From positions 42,342,227-42,406,226 of the forward strand of contig NC_065546.1 of assembly GCF_022605725.1 (NCBI RefSeq): 64,000 nucleotides of DNA, read 5' to 3'. Shown one piece after another: positions 1 through 12,908 of the stretch. This DNA is from Anthonomus grandis grandis. Taxonomy: Eukaryota > Arthropoda > Insecta > Coleoptera > Curculionidae. How positions within the stretch are numbered: position 1 is the first letter of the stretch; each line of letters opens with the position of its first letter. Made by a program: the position numbers and the translations under genes. Under the pieces are notes generated by a model, which was given only the letters and a program-made list of their open reading frames with translations, searched no databases and was not told the DNA's origin.

Positions 1-1
1 A

Positions 2-664
2 TTCTGTAGGTGGTACTTAAATAAGTTGCAAGAGTGGGGAACAAATCAAATATTTTGGACAGATGAAGCAACATTTACAAGAGCCGGAATAATGAATTTA
101 AGAAATAACCATATATGGCATACAGAAAACCCTCATGCCTCTGTTGTTTCACATTTTCAGCATGAGATAAGGGTCAACGTATGGATAGGATTAATGAGAG
201 GTCGCCTTTTCGGGCCTGTAATACTTCCTGATCGGCTCAATTCCAATGAGTTTTCAAATTTATTAAATAATGACCTTGTTGACTTTCTGGAAGAAATCCC
301 CTTAGCCGCTAGACAGGAACTTTGGTTTCAAATGGACGGATGCCCAGCCCATAATGGCAGAATTGTGCAAAATTCCTTGAATCAATGCTTTGAGGAGAAA
401 TGGATCGGAAGATACGGTCCGGTAAGATGGCCGCCCAGAAGCCCTGACCTTACGTCCCTTGACTTTTATGTCTGGGGCACATTAAAATCTAATGTTTATA
501 GTATTAACATTATTACTCGAGACGAACTAATTAATCGAATTAGTGTGTGTTGCAATGAAATGCGACAAAAACGCATTGAACTTGAACGGGTTGTTGAAAG
601 TGTCAGAAGAAGATGCATCAAATGTATTGAACAAGAGGGAAGACATTTTGAACAATTCTTATAA
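2..664 (+). pseudogene. Tc1/mariner-type DDE transposase, C-terminal part, open at left window edge
   Basis: The frame is open to the left edge, so the N-terminal helix-turn-helix part lies outside the window; the ORF ends at TAA 662-664. Visible catalytic motifs are FWTDEATF (first Asp), FQMDGCPAHN (second Asp) and WPPRSPDLTSLDFYVWG (third Asp in SLDF). I count 41 residues between the second and third Asp, which suggests a DD41D-like spacing. The WPPRSPDLT..DF..WG block is typical of an insect-abundant transposase family annotated as Tc3-like or DUF4817-associated. No internal stop or frameshift is seen in this part. Downstream, near 955-963, ACACCCGGTATA could be the 3' terminus next to a TA target site (inference). 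A relic of the same family lies on the minus strand at 39.8-40.5 kb. Whether the full copy is intact cannot be judged. Confidence 0.8.
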
Positions 665-1942
665 TTTTAGGTTTGTTTAATGAAATTTCGATTTTTTAAT
701 TTTCATCAATCAAGAAATATAAAATTTGAAAATTTTGAATTTTTTTGTGGTTTTCTTTCTTTTGCCCATAATATTAATATGAAAACAAATAGCTATCACA
801 AAAGTAAGTATGTCATTGGAAAGCATATTAAATGCAGTAGTTTTTCCTGAAAAAAAAACATGTCCCTATTTACCAAATTTTAGAAAAACGACAACGAAGA
901 AGATACCACTAATTTTGCACATTTCCTAAATGTTACATTTAACTTCTGCAAACACCCGGTATAAAAAATTACTCAAAAACTTAAATCAATCTTTAGCAAA
1001 TTTAATTCTCTTTCACATGGTATGACTAAATTTTATGTCGTGGTAAGAATAACGGAGATTCTTGTTTAAATGAAAAAAAAACAAAGAAATTTGATAAAAT
1101 CAAAAAATCTTAAATACCAGAAGAACTAACAACCTTAAAACATTGAAAGGCCTTTCAATGTTCTAAGCTATCAACTTTTCGAAAAAATGTTATACGACTT
1201 TTTTGTTGCAAATAACTTGCTTAATCACCTCTTAAAGTTTGGCGGTTTTTATGGTAGACACCTTGTAAAACTGCATATATTGGAGATATAGTTAATTCAT
1301 ATGCCTGCAATATTTTTTCACCTTTTAAAACATCCTAGGCATATCTAATTTTTTATACATGGTGTCAATTTGAAATATGTCAATGTGAATATCTCACAAA
1401 CTAAGAGTTGGAAAAATGCGGTTTAAAAGAATTGTCATAGAGGTTGGAAAAACTAGAACTACTTACCATATTTTTCTCAAGGGGTGAATCATCCCTATAC
1501 GCCTTTCACCCTAACATTCAAATAAAACCGCCCTTTTTTGTCATAACTGAAATTAAGGGTTTTTTTGTGTAGTATTTATCTACACAAGAAAAATTGTCCC
1601 ATTTAGTACTCAATGAGACCTTTAATTAAAGGTTTCACAAAGGGGATTATAATAAATATATTGTGGTTTTATGGTTCCACCAACCCTTCTAAAAGTTATT
1701 CCAAACAGCATTTTTTCAACTCAAATTATTATCTGAATTGAAAGTTGTCAAACTGACACCCTGGATGTATTAGCCATTATAAACCACATGACATGCTTCC
1801 TTTTTATTTTTTTTATTTATTAAGACTAAATTTCTTATTATTTTCCTAGTTTTCGCGTCAAGGTTCTTTTGCAATAAAAATTTAAAAAAATTCCATACAA
1901 CACAAATTAAATATTACTCGGTTTAAATTGAGAACATTTGTA
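665..1942. other. No gene seen; transposon 3' flank and AT-rich DNA
   Basis: AT-rich sequence with no convincing coding region. The first ~300 bases are probably the 3' untranslated end of the transposon at the left edge. The stretch also holds the hairpin listed separately at 1134-1168. Confidence 0.5.
1134..1168. repeat. Short dispersed hairpin, copy 1
   Basis: The core 1139-1162 is a perfect 24-base palindrome centred on AAAGGCCTTT; with the outer CTTA/TAAG arms the stem reaches 15 base pairs with one mismatch. A second copy with the same stem (CTTAGAACATTGAAA) occurs at 42,778-42,811. Confidence 0.75.
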
Positions 1943-3001
1943 CAGGGTGGCCATTTTATTAGGAGCCTATACCTAAAGTGTGCAAAAAAAGTTCTACTGA
2001 AGTGTTTTCGTTTTAAGCAAACTTTTCAATTAATTGAGTTTCATCAATACAGGGTGTTTAAAAAGTGCTGCACCGACTTTAACGCCAGAATTTTAAATGG
2101 GACACCCCGTATATTTTTAGGTTCCTTGAAATAAAGCTAACTTTCAGAAGAACTACTTATCCGAATTTTGTATAGTTTAGACAGTAATTAATGTTTTGTT
2201 TTTTTAAGCAAATTTATGTTCTCGGCATACAGTGTTTTGTAATGCTGGTAATTAAGACTTTTTCATAAAATTCCTACTAAGACTTAAGAAGACTACCTTC
2301 TATTGATCGACGGTGACCGGGTATTTTAGATTAATACAGGGTGTCTCAGAGAATAAGATATATTTTTAAATTTTCAACTCGCAATATTTCAGTGTTTTAA
2401 AAGGAATACCCTGTATTTTATATAGTATTTTTAAAAAGGGCAAAAAAAGCTATTCAGCGATATGTATATATTTGACCTATATCAAAATCTAATAGTTAAA
2501 AAGATATTTAGAATTTTATTGGAGTAATATAATTTCAACTCTCTACAATAATAACGCTCTTTGGACAAATTTTGCAATTTAGTATTTCACCGTTGTTGTT
2601 GTAAGGCAGTGAAATAACAATAGTTAATATCTACTAAACTAATAATTTACATTGTCAGTTTAGTAGTTATTAATATTAATTGCATTAATTAAATTGATAT
2701 CTCTCTTAAAAATGTATATAGTGGAGGAAAAAGTAGATATACGTATATTTAATTATTATAAATAAACGTCCAGCTTTGGCACTCAGAGAGTATAGAATAA
2801 AGAGTATAGCTCAGGGACTATAGAACACTGTTCTAGTGTTAAAGTCGGTGCAGTACTTTGTAAACACTTTTTCACAATTATTCATGAAACTGAAATAATT
2901 TAAAAATTCGCTTAAAACGAAAACATTTCTGCAAGAAATTTTTTTGCATATCCTGTAGATTCTGAGAAGAAGTATAGGCCCCTAATAAAATGGCCATCCT
3001 A
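1943..3001. mobile_element. MITE-like element with long imperfect terminal inverted repeats
   Basis: The left end (TA then CAGGGTGGCCATTTTATTAG) is matched in inverse orientation at 2970-3003 (CCTAATAAAATGGCCATCC then TA). Similarity continues inward for well over 100 bases: both arms contain GTTTTCGTTTTAAGC and a copy of GCACCGACTTTAAC. TA dinucleotides flank both ends as expected for a Tc1/mariner-type target duplication. A further ACAGGGTGTCTCAG...ACCCTGTA segment lies inside (about 2336-2415), so the element may be composite. It carries no coding capacity; the only ORF across the left arm (1928-2134) has no recognisable product. Confidence 0.75.
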
Positions 3002-4900
3002 TACATAAAGGGATTCAACAAAGTACTGTGTGACAATAACCACATTTTATTATTTTTTCCAAAAGATTTTAACGTCTCATTGAAGAGATTGAAGAGAATA
3101 ACAAAACAAATAATTTAAATACAACTTTCTATAAACATTGATCTTGAAAACCTATAAAAAACGATATAATTTTACAGCCAAAAACAAAAACAACAATTTG
3201 TATGTGTATTAAACTTTTATATCATTTTTGTATTTTACTTCACACAAATTATTAACATAAATATTTTTCAGATATTTAAACTATTAATTGATTAGTCGTA
3301 AAATTCAAAACTAAAAGCAACAAATATTTAAGTGTAAAAAAAACTAAAAATAAAGAATTTTCAGTCAAATTTTTATTGTTTTATATGTGTTAATTTTATT
3401 ACAGGTGGCTTTCAAGAGTATTTCTATTTCTAAAAAAAAACATAAACATAAATATTGGTAATAAATTAAATCAAAATATACAGTTTAAAAATAATTAGTA
3501 AAAATAATGAATTAGATAAACCTTTGCATAGTAAATCATAGGATGATAGTCACAATAAAAGCAGATGCGAGTTACCCAATATTAATTGATACTTACATTT
3601 TTCTGTCAAAGAGCTCTGATGCTTTAGTTAAATAAACGGCACCCAAATCTTCAACTAATTTTCAGTTTGCCTGCAAACATCTAAAAAAGTATTACTATTA
3701 AAAAAATAATGTACTAATGATTCCAATTATAAATAACTTGTAATGGTATTAATGTAAGTAACATAATTATTTCAGAATTTGATTTCACAATTTTCTTAGC
3801 ATTATCCCTTCCTGAATTCAATTCACATTTTTCCCTCCCAACTTAAACCAGTATTTTTATCTAAAAATTACATAAACACTTTATACAATATCAATGGTAT
3901 CATTGTTGAAACTGAAATTTTAATTAAAAACAGATGATTAAAGAAACCAAAATATTATATAATTTAATTGTCTTAATTATATAATAATAATAATACAGTT
4001 TTATTAATGTGAAGTGTGTTTACGACCTCAGGCTTGCACTCCGGTAGATGCAAAACACGTGTCTTTATTACCTATGCACATTTAAGACTGAGACTTAGTG
4101 TTTTTCTTTTTGTTTATGCAATCAATTCAATCCTTTGCAAATTGATTAGCATCTTTTGACTTTTGCTTGGTAACTAAACATGGTAAATAACTACCCTAAT
4201 AATTTTTTTAAAATTTTTAGCCCTATGAAAATTATTAAAATAGAGTAAACCCAATAAGAAAATTAAAAATTGATGCATGCACATAAAATTATTGAAGACT
4301 TCTATGCTTAAATAGCAATAAACTTGGGACATCTTTAATATGCAGTTGTCCCTAGAACAAAATCTTTCATCACTAAGTAATAGGGTAATCCTTTAATAGC
4401 AACAATAATTAATGCTTAAAAAAAGAGGTTAGGTACTCATATTATTTACCAACTTGTTTTTAGATCAAGAAGAACCAAACCGCCTTCAACAGAGCTTCTT
4501 GTTCATTTGAAATTTCGATATACGAGATGATGATAGGAATGTTTTGTTTTTTATGGCTCATTCTCATGTATTGAATACAACATGCTAATGAATAATGAAC
4601 GAAGTATTAAATAATACAGATTTAAGCATCGGATGCGTATTACATTGGTTAAAAATGTCCAGTGTATAATTATAACACTGTATCGATACTTACTACGCAT
4701 TTATGTGCATTCGTAATATAAAATGGCAATGGAAGTAAAAGTAGTCAAAATATACCTAAAAAATTATAATTTGTAAAAAGGTATATTAACTGCAAAAATC
4801 TAATATATATTCGAAGCCCTTCAAAAACGAAATTTTGAAAATTAAATATATATAAAAAAAAATAAGAATAAAAGTTTTATTTATTTTAAAACTCATGCCC
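3002..4900. other. No gene seen; AT-rich intergenic DNA
   Basis: I see no ORF of useful length, no RNA gene and no clear repeat structure here; many short A and T runs. Confidence 0.5.
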
Positions 4901-4904
4901 CTCG

Positions 4905-5075
4905 AATATCTGACAGATATAAAAATTGAATATTCGCTGCATACCTGTTAAAAATATGCCAGGAATATGGCTTTTGCATATACGATATTTGGCATATTCG
5001 TGGAATATGCCAGGCATATTGCAATATGTTTCGTCAATAGGTGGCATATTCCACAGATATTGGGTGCCGTCTGGG
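4905..5075. repeat. Cluster of GCATATTC / GAATATGC palindromic motifs
   Basis: Within about 150 bases the motifs AATATGCCAGG, GGCATATTC, GGAATATGCC and GCATATTG recur in both orientations, so the strand can fold in several registers. The block ends at GGTGCCGTCTGGGTTACC. It may be the remains of a repeat terminus; no function is assigned. Confidence 0.45.
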
Positions 5076-8000
5076 TTACCCCACTTTTGTTAAAGTCTTT
5101 TCCAAACACCTAACTAAACCCACTTCCCTAATGTCTCTTCATAAACTGGGCCAAATTACCATCAAACACGCGTTAATCAACAAGTTTACACCTTTGCACT
5201 TACAGTGACTGAGTTCCATTCAACAGTTTAGTTTGGCCTGCCGCCCCGATTGTCGGCGACGTAATAAACTGGTGTGTACACATACATTCATTGTTGTGGC
5301 TGAGATGCTTTGCACTTTATGCACTTGTCCTCACCGGGCCCCAAGAATGTAAACAAATACCTGTCCGTGCTGAATTTACCGGAGCAATGTGACAAAAGGT
5401 CCTTCGGCACCTGCTACTGTGGGAGCGACACCGTTATGTTTGTATTACGAGAATGACGGGGTGTTAATTCGTTTTTTAGATATTAAGATGACGAAGAAGT
5501 ACAGATGATGCAGTCAGCTGTTTCAAATAGTTTTCAGGATGGTCTGGCTATAATAGGCACCACAAAGGAGCAAACACTTAACCCTATTTTAAATTGTTTA
5601 AGAGAAGCACAAGCACTTTAAGATCATTGCCAATAATTATATCGTTATCATTTTATGCTCTCATAAACAATTAATCTTTTTACTGAAGCTGAATTGCCAA
5701 TAAAAGAATTGATACATTTTGTGTCAGGTAAGATCGATTCTCTAAAATAAATATGCTGTATAAAGTTAGGATTTTTTTCTCTTTAGTGCAAATATTTTGG
5801 ACGATACGATGTCCCAGATTACACCTTAAAGAAGGCCAGAACATGAGGATTTTTGTCACACCAAGATTTTTAGCTTTTAAAGGTCGGACAGAACAGCTTG
5901 TGGTAAATCCTGCTAGTCACTACAGTTCTATTTAATAGTCGTGTGATCAGCAAATAAAATAAATTTTCTAGAAGTATTTAGAAATGTAAGAGCATTTATA
6001 AAAATTTGGAATAATTGACCGCTGAGGAATGCCCCATTTGTTTTCTAACACATCTGAATGGCATGAACCAATGTGCCACATCCCCAAAGCCATAATAATA
6101 AAGATTACACAGGAGCATTCCATAATTAACACATTCTTTTGATAAATTAAAGAAAATTACTTCTGTAATCCCTGAATGTAAACCCTCTAAAAACTAAAAA
6201 CTAGTGTCATTTGTGTTGTGATATTCTCGGAACCCAAACTGAAGTGAATTTAATAAATTATAGGTATTCAAAAAGGATATAATTCTGAACTTGACCAATC
6301 TCTCCAGAATAGTTAACAGGGCGCCACCTTGACGTATCTGATCTCTTTACGTTGTCAAGAGACGCTTGAAAAAAAATTTACTTTTAATTTCCCGCCAACT
6401 ATTTGATAATCTTACTAGTGCATACAGCCAAACAATCTTTAAAAAAAGCTAATGATATAAAGGAAAATTCTCCAATTAAATCATTTAGCTCATTAAATTC
6501 TGCAGATCCTCGATGACTGAATGAATGGTTGAAATACAGTGTAGATATTTGGAAAGCAGCTTCACTAAAAGCTGTGATCTGAGTTACTTGATGACCAAAG
6601 AGTTGATCATCGTAGAAAAAGACAAAATCCCGATTTTCTTCAAGACAACAAAAAATTAGACACTAGCTAAACTCTTATAGGAAGAAAACTTAAAAGTCCC
6701 TTTAGGATTTTAGTCACAGGCACTTAATAAGTGAGAAATCGGTATTTTAGATGAATCTGCACCAATTACTTAGATGATGAATTAAAAGGGTTTTTAGGTA
6801 TTTTACATGTGATAGACTTGGAACCTGGTAGCAGTAAAAATTATAAATAATCATAAAAGATTCTTCGCCTAATCTAATTTGTTTGATGATCCATTGTTAG
6901 TCAGATGAAAAACTTGCCAGGCGTTTAAAAAATAGAACTGAGATAAATGGAAGAAGAGTTCGGAAAGACTAACGGGTTATTGTTGGAAGGTATTGAAGAT
7001 CAAAAAATTATTCAGGTTGTATTAAAAAAAGCATTGATTGACATTTTGTCATACAGATCAACATAAGGAATTGAATGAGGAATGAAAAAGTAGAATCGTG
7101 CGGATTTTAACTTTTCTTTTGTAGACATTAGAAAAAAGTATACTTACATTAGTGGGAAATTGGATGTAATTGTAGCAGCAGTCTCTTTACCAAACCTGTA
7201 ATATCCCAAGAACCCAATGGGGGGTGTAAAGCGTTAAACTCCAATTGCGAAATTTCGGGCCCAGGACATCCGATAATGTTAGATATTATAATGGAATTTT
7301 CCTGCGCCTTCCATGGAAAATAGTACTGTAAAAGAACTTTTACTAAAAAATGATGTAGTAACTCTTAGTAGTATCAGAAATGACTTAAGGATTATCAGCC
7401 AAAACTCCCTTTAGATTGGTTAATTGCAATTGCGTTATACGACGGTTGAAAATTGGTCTCAATTTTTATAATGTGACAATTTTGATAATGACAGAAGTGG
7501 CCAATGACATACTGATTACTGTAATGATAGTCAAACCCACTTTTGATTGGTCAACTTAGATTTTGCAATAATACCGTTGAATTTGGTTTATATCCGACAT
7601 CATTTCACGCCAAGACATCAGTTTTTACGTCATAATAATCTTTAAAAATGTCAACTAGTTGTTTTGTATTTATTGATTGGTGATCAAGGTGGAAATCTAT
7701 ACTGTACAGCGGAAATGATTGCCTCAGGAAATGAAAAAAGCCTAAGAAGGATATTTAACTTGAATGTCCCGCCATATAATTGGAATTTTGTGAAGTAAGA
7801 AATGACCCAAAGGTTCTTGTTTTGGGTGAGATTAACGTCAGTACGTCACCTATAAACCAAAAATTACGTTCAAGCTACGCCAACGTTAAGTATGTATATA
7901 CATTTCTCCAAATCAAACCGATAAATGGTAATTTAATCGTTCCACGTCATTGACCGCAGAGAAACAAGTCTAGACTCCGAATACTCTAATTATGTCAAGT

Positions 8001-8985
8001 TCATCAGATAATGAATATTTGCAACGGCAAAGACCAATTCCGTCTGTGACGTAAGAGTTTGTAAACGAAAGTTTAGATCTTATCTATAGTAACGTTAGAG
8101 GACTTACATGAGGATGAGGCGAACGTCAAGTTTATAAAGCCAAAAAACAGACTTCAACGTAAAAAATGGAAATATCTCAAGACCAGACCTAATTTTACTT
8201 TCGGTTTTGACGGTAAAAAAGATCGATATGGGTTTCATCGTCGGCGCGACATAACAAAGATGAATATCCGCCAACCCCGTTTCGTCTATATATGTATGCA
8301 CATTCACAATTCATATGTGACGTTCCTATGTACACGTTATGTAGGTCAGGAACTTCTTTCGTTTCCAATAAAACTTTCCGAACTTCCGCGGCATCAGCCT
8401 TGAGTTTGAAATAAACGTTAAGGTATTTTTATATAAAATAATTCATTTTTATTTTATGCCTTATTAATCATCTGTCAAAGTCATTCTGCTTAGGCCACTT
8501 AGTTTTTTTCTGTGCTAGCAACAAAAAACAGTATAGAAGCAATAAAAGGTGTCAGATATGCACCGAAAACCACAAAAAGTAGGAATGAAGATAGAGAGCT
8601 ACCCAAGTTGCGCATACAGCACCAACATACACAGAATCATCGATAGGAATTGACTGGAATATCTGAGACAACAACAAATAAATGACAATAGAAAATATCT
8701 CATACTACGAAGCCGATGCTCCAAGAGTTGAGACCAAAACACAATCTAACTGAAGCCACATGATTCTCCGGTCACCCTAAGGATTTTCCGGTCACTCTTT
8801 AACAAGAAGGCTTCATAACCTTGAACCAAAAAAGCATGCACCTAAACGAGAGGAAAAACCAACGTCTATTATATTTTGAAATGATGTCTAACGCAAAAAA
8901 AGGAGAAGGTCCGCAACCCCGGGCTACAGCAAATAAGAACATGAGGCCTACTAATAAAACTCAATAAGACCTGGAATCGATCCCA
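5076..8985. other. No gene seen; mixed unique and diverged-repeat DNA
   Basis: No convincing coding region. Around 5170-5480 the base composition is more balanced than the surroundings. Diverged repeats of GATTGGTYAA...CCGTTGAA... recur about 125 bases apart near 7410 and 7535. At about 8486-8500 the string CTGCTTAGGCCAC matches the units of the purine-rich array at 34.9-37.8 kb. Confidence 0.4.
8190..8410. repeat. Diverged repeat shared with about 14,010-14,230
   Basis: Both segments share, in the same order, ACTTTCGG..TAAAAAA.GAT, a TTTCRTCGTC block, CAATTCATAT, and TATATAGGTCAGG or its near-match TATGTAGGTCAGGAAC followed by TCCAA.A.TTTC. The order and spacing suggest one diverged duplicated segment, not chance. 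No coding sense is apparent in either copy. Confidence 0.35.
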
Positions 8986-8989
8986 TAGA

Positions 8990-9308
8990 CATATGAAGGA
9001 CCTCAATCCCAAACAAAGAACCAATCCAGATCCTGGAACTATTGAACCAGGGGCTGGCAAGTACAGAAAGCAGAAGACTTAAAAATGGAAACAGAACCAA
9101 ACCCTTATCTCTAATACCGCAGGAGAATAGACCCCCAAAGAATGTCACCTATAGTGATAATCCAATGGAAGCCAAAGCGTCAGAAACACTAGAAACCGTC
9201 CATTTGCTACATACAGAAAAACCTCATATTCTAATCTTAATTCAAACCTGGTTAAACCCAACAATAGACATCAACTTTCCAAACTACTCAAATGTCATAG
9301 ATTTGTGA
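8990..9308 (+). pseudogene. Non-LTR retrotransposon relic, start of ORF2 endonuclease
   Basis: The frame ending at 9308 contains KPHILILIQTWLNP followed by INFPNYSN. This corresponds to the N-terminal block of the apurinic-type endonuclease of jockey/CR1-like elements (family pattern KPDIL.LTETWL...PNY). Upstream codons in the same frame look like the usual pre-endonuclease region (RRLKNG). The ORF stops at 9308, well before the catalytic core, and the rest of the endonuclease is unrecognisable. It may belong to the same dead copy as the reverse transcriptase remains at 10.0-10.8 kb. Confidence 0.6.
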
Positions 9309-10039
9309 TCGAGCGATGAAATGACATAAAACTGCAACTTGACGTATAGTGAGATAGAGGTTATGCGGTAAATTGAGAAAAGGGGTAATATGACAACTTT
9401 CAGAGAAGAAATGGAATGATGGGTCGATTTTGTTTCAGAAAACCTGTAACTCTCTTTAAAATATTGAAGCGATATCATCTGTCAAGTGAAAATGACAGAC
9501 CGTACGGTGACGTTTTCTTTAACACGTTACCAAGTATGGGAAAAAAAGAAAAGTGACATTGTTGACACTTAATTTTGACGATTGACTCATCTTAAGTTAA
9601 ATACTTTTGACAATTGACTTATCTTAAGGTATGCGATGCTAAGTTGAGAAAGGACAAGACACGTAAATGTTTACATAATCCAATTAGGGTCATAACTTGG
9701 CCCATCAACAAGTCCTCGGGCCCATTATATTGAGCTGGCACACGACTACTACAACATTACTTTGCGAACTAGTAGGATAGAGGGAGGAGGAGGCAAAGGG
9801 AGAAAGAAGGCCTTTCTTGGCCCGTGCTTGGCGCCCATTCAGTCTCTCAAATTACCTATTAAAACGTTTTCTTTCGTCACATGGTCGTCCCTTTGGGGGG
9901 ATTTACCTTTCATTTATTAAAAAGGTTAATTTATAGAGTAATAAAACGTTATAATACAAGAGAAGGCACGAGGATGTTGATCTCATTAGTTTTTGAAATA
10001 TTATCATTCCAGTTTTTAAAAAGAGTCAGCCAGATCTAA
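9309..10039. other. No gene seen; contains a short tandem duplication
   Basis: Two adjacent copies of a ~38-base unit (TTTTGACRATTGACTYATCT then TAAG) lie at about 9575-9645. The string GTGACATTGTTGAC just before them recurs at 33.96 kb and throughout the GAA-rich array at 35-37 kb. Otherwise nothing is recognised. Confidence 0.45.
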
Positions 10040-10790
10040 TGTCTAAAAACAGATATATCTCTATTTTCAAAGATATTTGAAAAATGTTTGCCTCGAGGAA
10101 TTGCAGGCTTCCTTAAGTCTAATGGGCCTTTTGCGGAATCTCAGTTTGGCTTCGAAAAGAGACTAAATACTACATCCTAACTTTATAATTAACTTTTGAG
10201 ATTTAAGTAAAGCCTTTGATTGTATGTCCCATGAGGTTCTCATTGCTAAATTAAGTAGTAATTATAATTTCAGTGTCGTACTATGTTGAACTACTATGTT
10301 CTCGATAAGAAACTACCTATCAAAACGCTGCCAGAGTGATTTGCGGGTGTTGAGCCGGAGATAGGGTGTTTGCGCATAGGAGTTCTCCAGGGCTCTGTGT
10401 TGGGTCCTTCACTATTTTTCATATACATCAATGATCTACCACTATCATGTCAAACTGCGCATTTCACCTGGTGTTGATCGTACCACAGTCTCATAATGCA
10501 GTAAAGATTTGGTAACAGTAGTTGGAGGTTCGTGGGCCTCAGTATTGGAGGCAGAGCAATATTCAAATTCTATTCAAATAGGTTGTTTCTTAATGCAATC
10601 AAAAATATTCCTGATGAATTGGAAAATGCATCCTATGCGAAATTTCCGGTTGTTTTGCTGGATTCTGGTCTAATCTGGGCTGCTCATACCACCTCTTTAG
10701 CGGCAAAGCATTTTTGTTTCGTGGACTTTCATACTATGTTACCACTTTTATTTTACAACAGGCATTTGAGTTAGTAAATACATTCTAAAT
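10040..10790 (+). pseudogene. Non-LTR retrotransposon relic, reverse transcriptase domain
   Basis: Across three frames the order of reverse transcriptase blocks is preserved: FGFEKR, then DLSKAFDCMSHEVLIAKLS, then GVLQGSVLGPSLFFIYINDL, then YSNRLFLNA.K and LDSGLIWAAHTTSLAAK, and finally RGLSYYVTT. These match the finger-palm and thumb regions of jockey-like ORF2 proteins, which act in target-primed reverse transcription. The catalytic YADD block itself is lost or scrambled around 10,450-10,520. Several frameshifts and stops show it is dead. Confidence 0.75.
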
Positions 10791-10819
10791 TGACAATAAT
10801 AAACTACATGGAATTTTTG

Positions 10820-11150
10820 AGATGAAATTAACTAGAAAAGAAGTGTTACTCGCTAAGGCTATTTTCAGTTTTCAAAAAGTTGAAGTTTTTGAAAAAACAG
10901 TTGCGGATATTCAAATTTTGTAATTTACCATTCGGTTTTTAGGACAAAATTAGCTAGAAAAGAGTGTATGTGAGGCGGCTTAAAAAAGTTATTTTGAGTT
11001 GGGTTTTTGTACAAATATTTGAAGATATTCAAGTCACTCAACTAACTACTTTAAGGTTTAAAAAGGTTTTTTCCATTCTAATTAAATTGGTGATCTGGAC
11101 ATGTTGGACCAAGAGTTCTTCCTGGAGGCGAATAATTCCAGTTTGGTAGA
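10820..11150. repeat. Possible diverged tandem duplication
   Basis: Two segments about 125 bases apart start with AAATTARCTAGAAAAGA and run through GAGGCGGCTTA or CTCGCTAAGGCTATTTT to a common TTTTTG. The match is weak, and no coding sense is seen. Confidence 0.3.
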
Positions 11151-12299
11151 AATCTGCCTACGAAGTCGAATATTAATTTTTCATCCCATTGCAGTTTTAA
11201 TACAATAATATTGAAACTGAAAAAACGAAAACATTAATACCCCACCGTAAAACTGTCAATATAACCAGCAACGTCGCCAAATTTCTCTTTTTATTTTGTT
11301 TAATTTAGATCAATGTCAAATTCACATATAGAACGACGCCCCTGATGCTGTGCGACTTAACCTCTTCCAAGCAAACGCCGCAAACAAAATTATATTACGG
11401 TTCGAAATCATGAAAAACACCAAAAACCAAGAACTGCAGTTAAACCGCAAAGTCAACTCGACCTGTAAAGACGGCTAAACTGGCACTTTTACAGCAAATC
11501 ACCAAGATCAGTAACCAGGGATAATTAAATTTAATTTTGGTTATTTAAAGATAAATAACCAAAAAACTTACCTTTTTTTATTTAGCTCTTAATCCAGACT
11601 TACCACATTTTAACAGGAAGGTTTTTTTTCCTCACCCTTCACCCTTCGTCAGCGGTAAAATGGTGGCAGAATCAGTAATAAAAAACCTGGAAGAAATTGT
11701 AGTCCATCAGTACTATTTGGAGAACAGGGGCCAGTGGACCGGATGTGAAAGTGCAGGTGCAGTGGATTTACGAGGTGAGACCGTGCAAGGAGGACAAGGC
11801 AAGTAGTGTCTGTTGTACTGGGTAAGTCACTTACCTTTGTTGGGTGTTCCAAGCTATCTTCCGTACTAAAAAGTATTGAAAATATCGTGCATTCCTCTCA
11901 AATATTGTCCCTTTAGCACTCCTAATTTTTGAAGCAGAAAAAACTGACATCAATTGATTCTTTACTACTTAATCAAATACAAATCAAAACAAAATTTATT
12001 TCAAGCAATAATTCTTTGTTACAGATCAAGCAAAGAACACAATGTACATCTAGATATCTGTGTGTGTACAAAATATAAAAATACGTAATTAGAAATACAC
12101 ACAAATACTTATATGACTATCATGACATCATACTTGCTAAGTCTTTTCTGTCTCCTATATTGCAGTCAAGTTCTTCAATAATAATATCCACATTTTTTTA
12201 GGATTATATTTTGTTTCATCACACTTAGTTTTAAAGTAAAAAGTTTTTGTCTCTTTTTGCGGTAAGTTTTATATTCATTTAATAAGATATAGTATAATA

Positions 12300-12302
<3 letters not shown>
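11151..12302. other. No gene seen
   Basis: AT-rich DNA with a more balanced island at about 11,640-11,830. An ORF on the minus strand there (11,649-11,852) has no recognisable product and is not called. Confidence 0.4.

Positions 12303-12374
<72 letters not shown>
12303..12374. repeat. TA dinucleotide microsatellite, ~36 units
   Basis: An uninterrupted run of alternating T and A. It yields a false ORF of alternating Ile-Tyr on the minus strand. Confidence 0.97.
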
Positions 12375-12377
<3 letters not shown>

Positions 12378-12908
12378 AGACAAGGTTATTTTTAGTCTTT
12401 AGGTAGGTTATTTTTAACTTTTCCCTAGGTCTGATGGAACAAACCAAGGCAGGGGTAATCCAAGGTTTTATTTTTTTATTTTGCTGTGATACTTACTTGT
12501 CTACTTGCTAATTCAATAGCTTTATTTATATATTATGAAGAACTCCAAATGCCTCCTTATTTTAATGCTTACTGTACACAATGTATCAATTGGTTTCTTC
12601 CAGAAGTGTGTTTAATTTAATTTATTGTCGCCGATAGATACATAAAAGCTTTTATCGCCTTCTTTTTTACCATCAGTACCAACTATCTGTACCTTTATAG
12701 TAATAAGAAAATGATCCGTTACATCACTATTTAGTATAAATAGTAAATAAGTGTAAATGGCAAAATAAATGATCTCTATACATGATTCACAATCTGATCA
12801 TTCACTCAGTCACTATCGTCGCTTTGTTTAAATAACTAAGAAATCCTTTTTCCCCTAAAATATTTTTATAGTTGTTTAGTGTAGTATTTTTACAAAGCAA
12901 ATTTATGG

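Noticed and set aside
12175..12447. 90-codon minus-strand ORF with long Ile-Tyr run
   Set aside because: It is the translation of the TA microsatellite.
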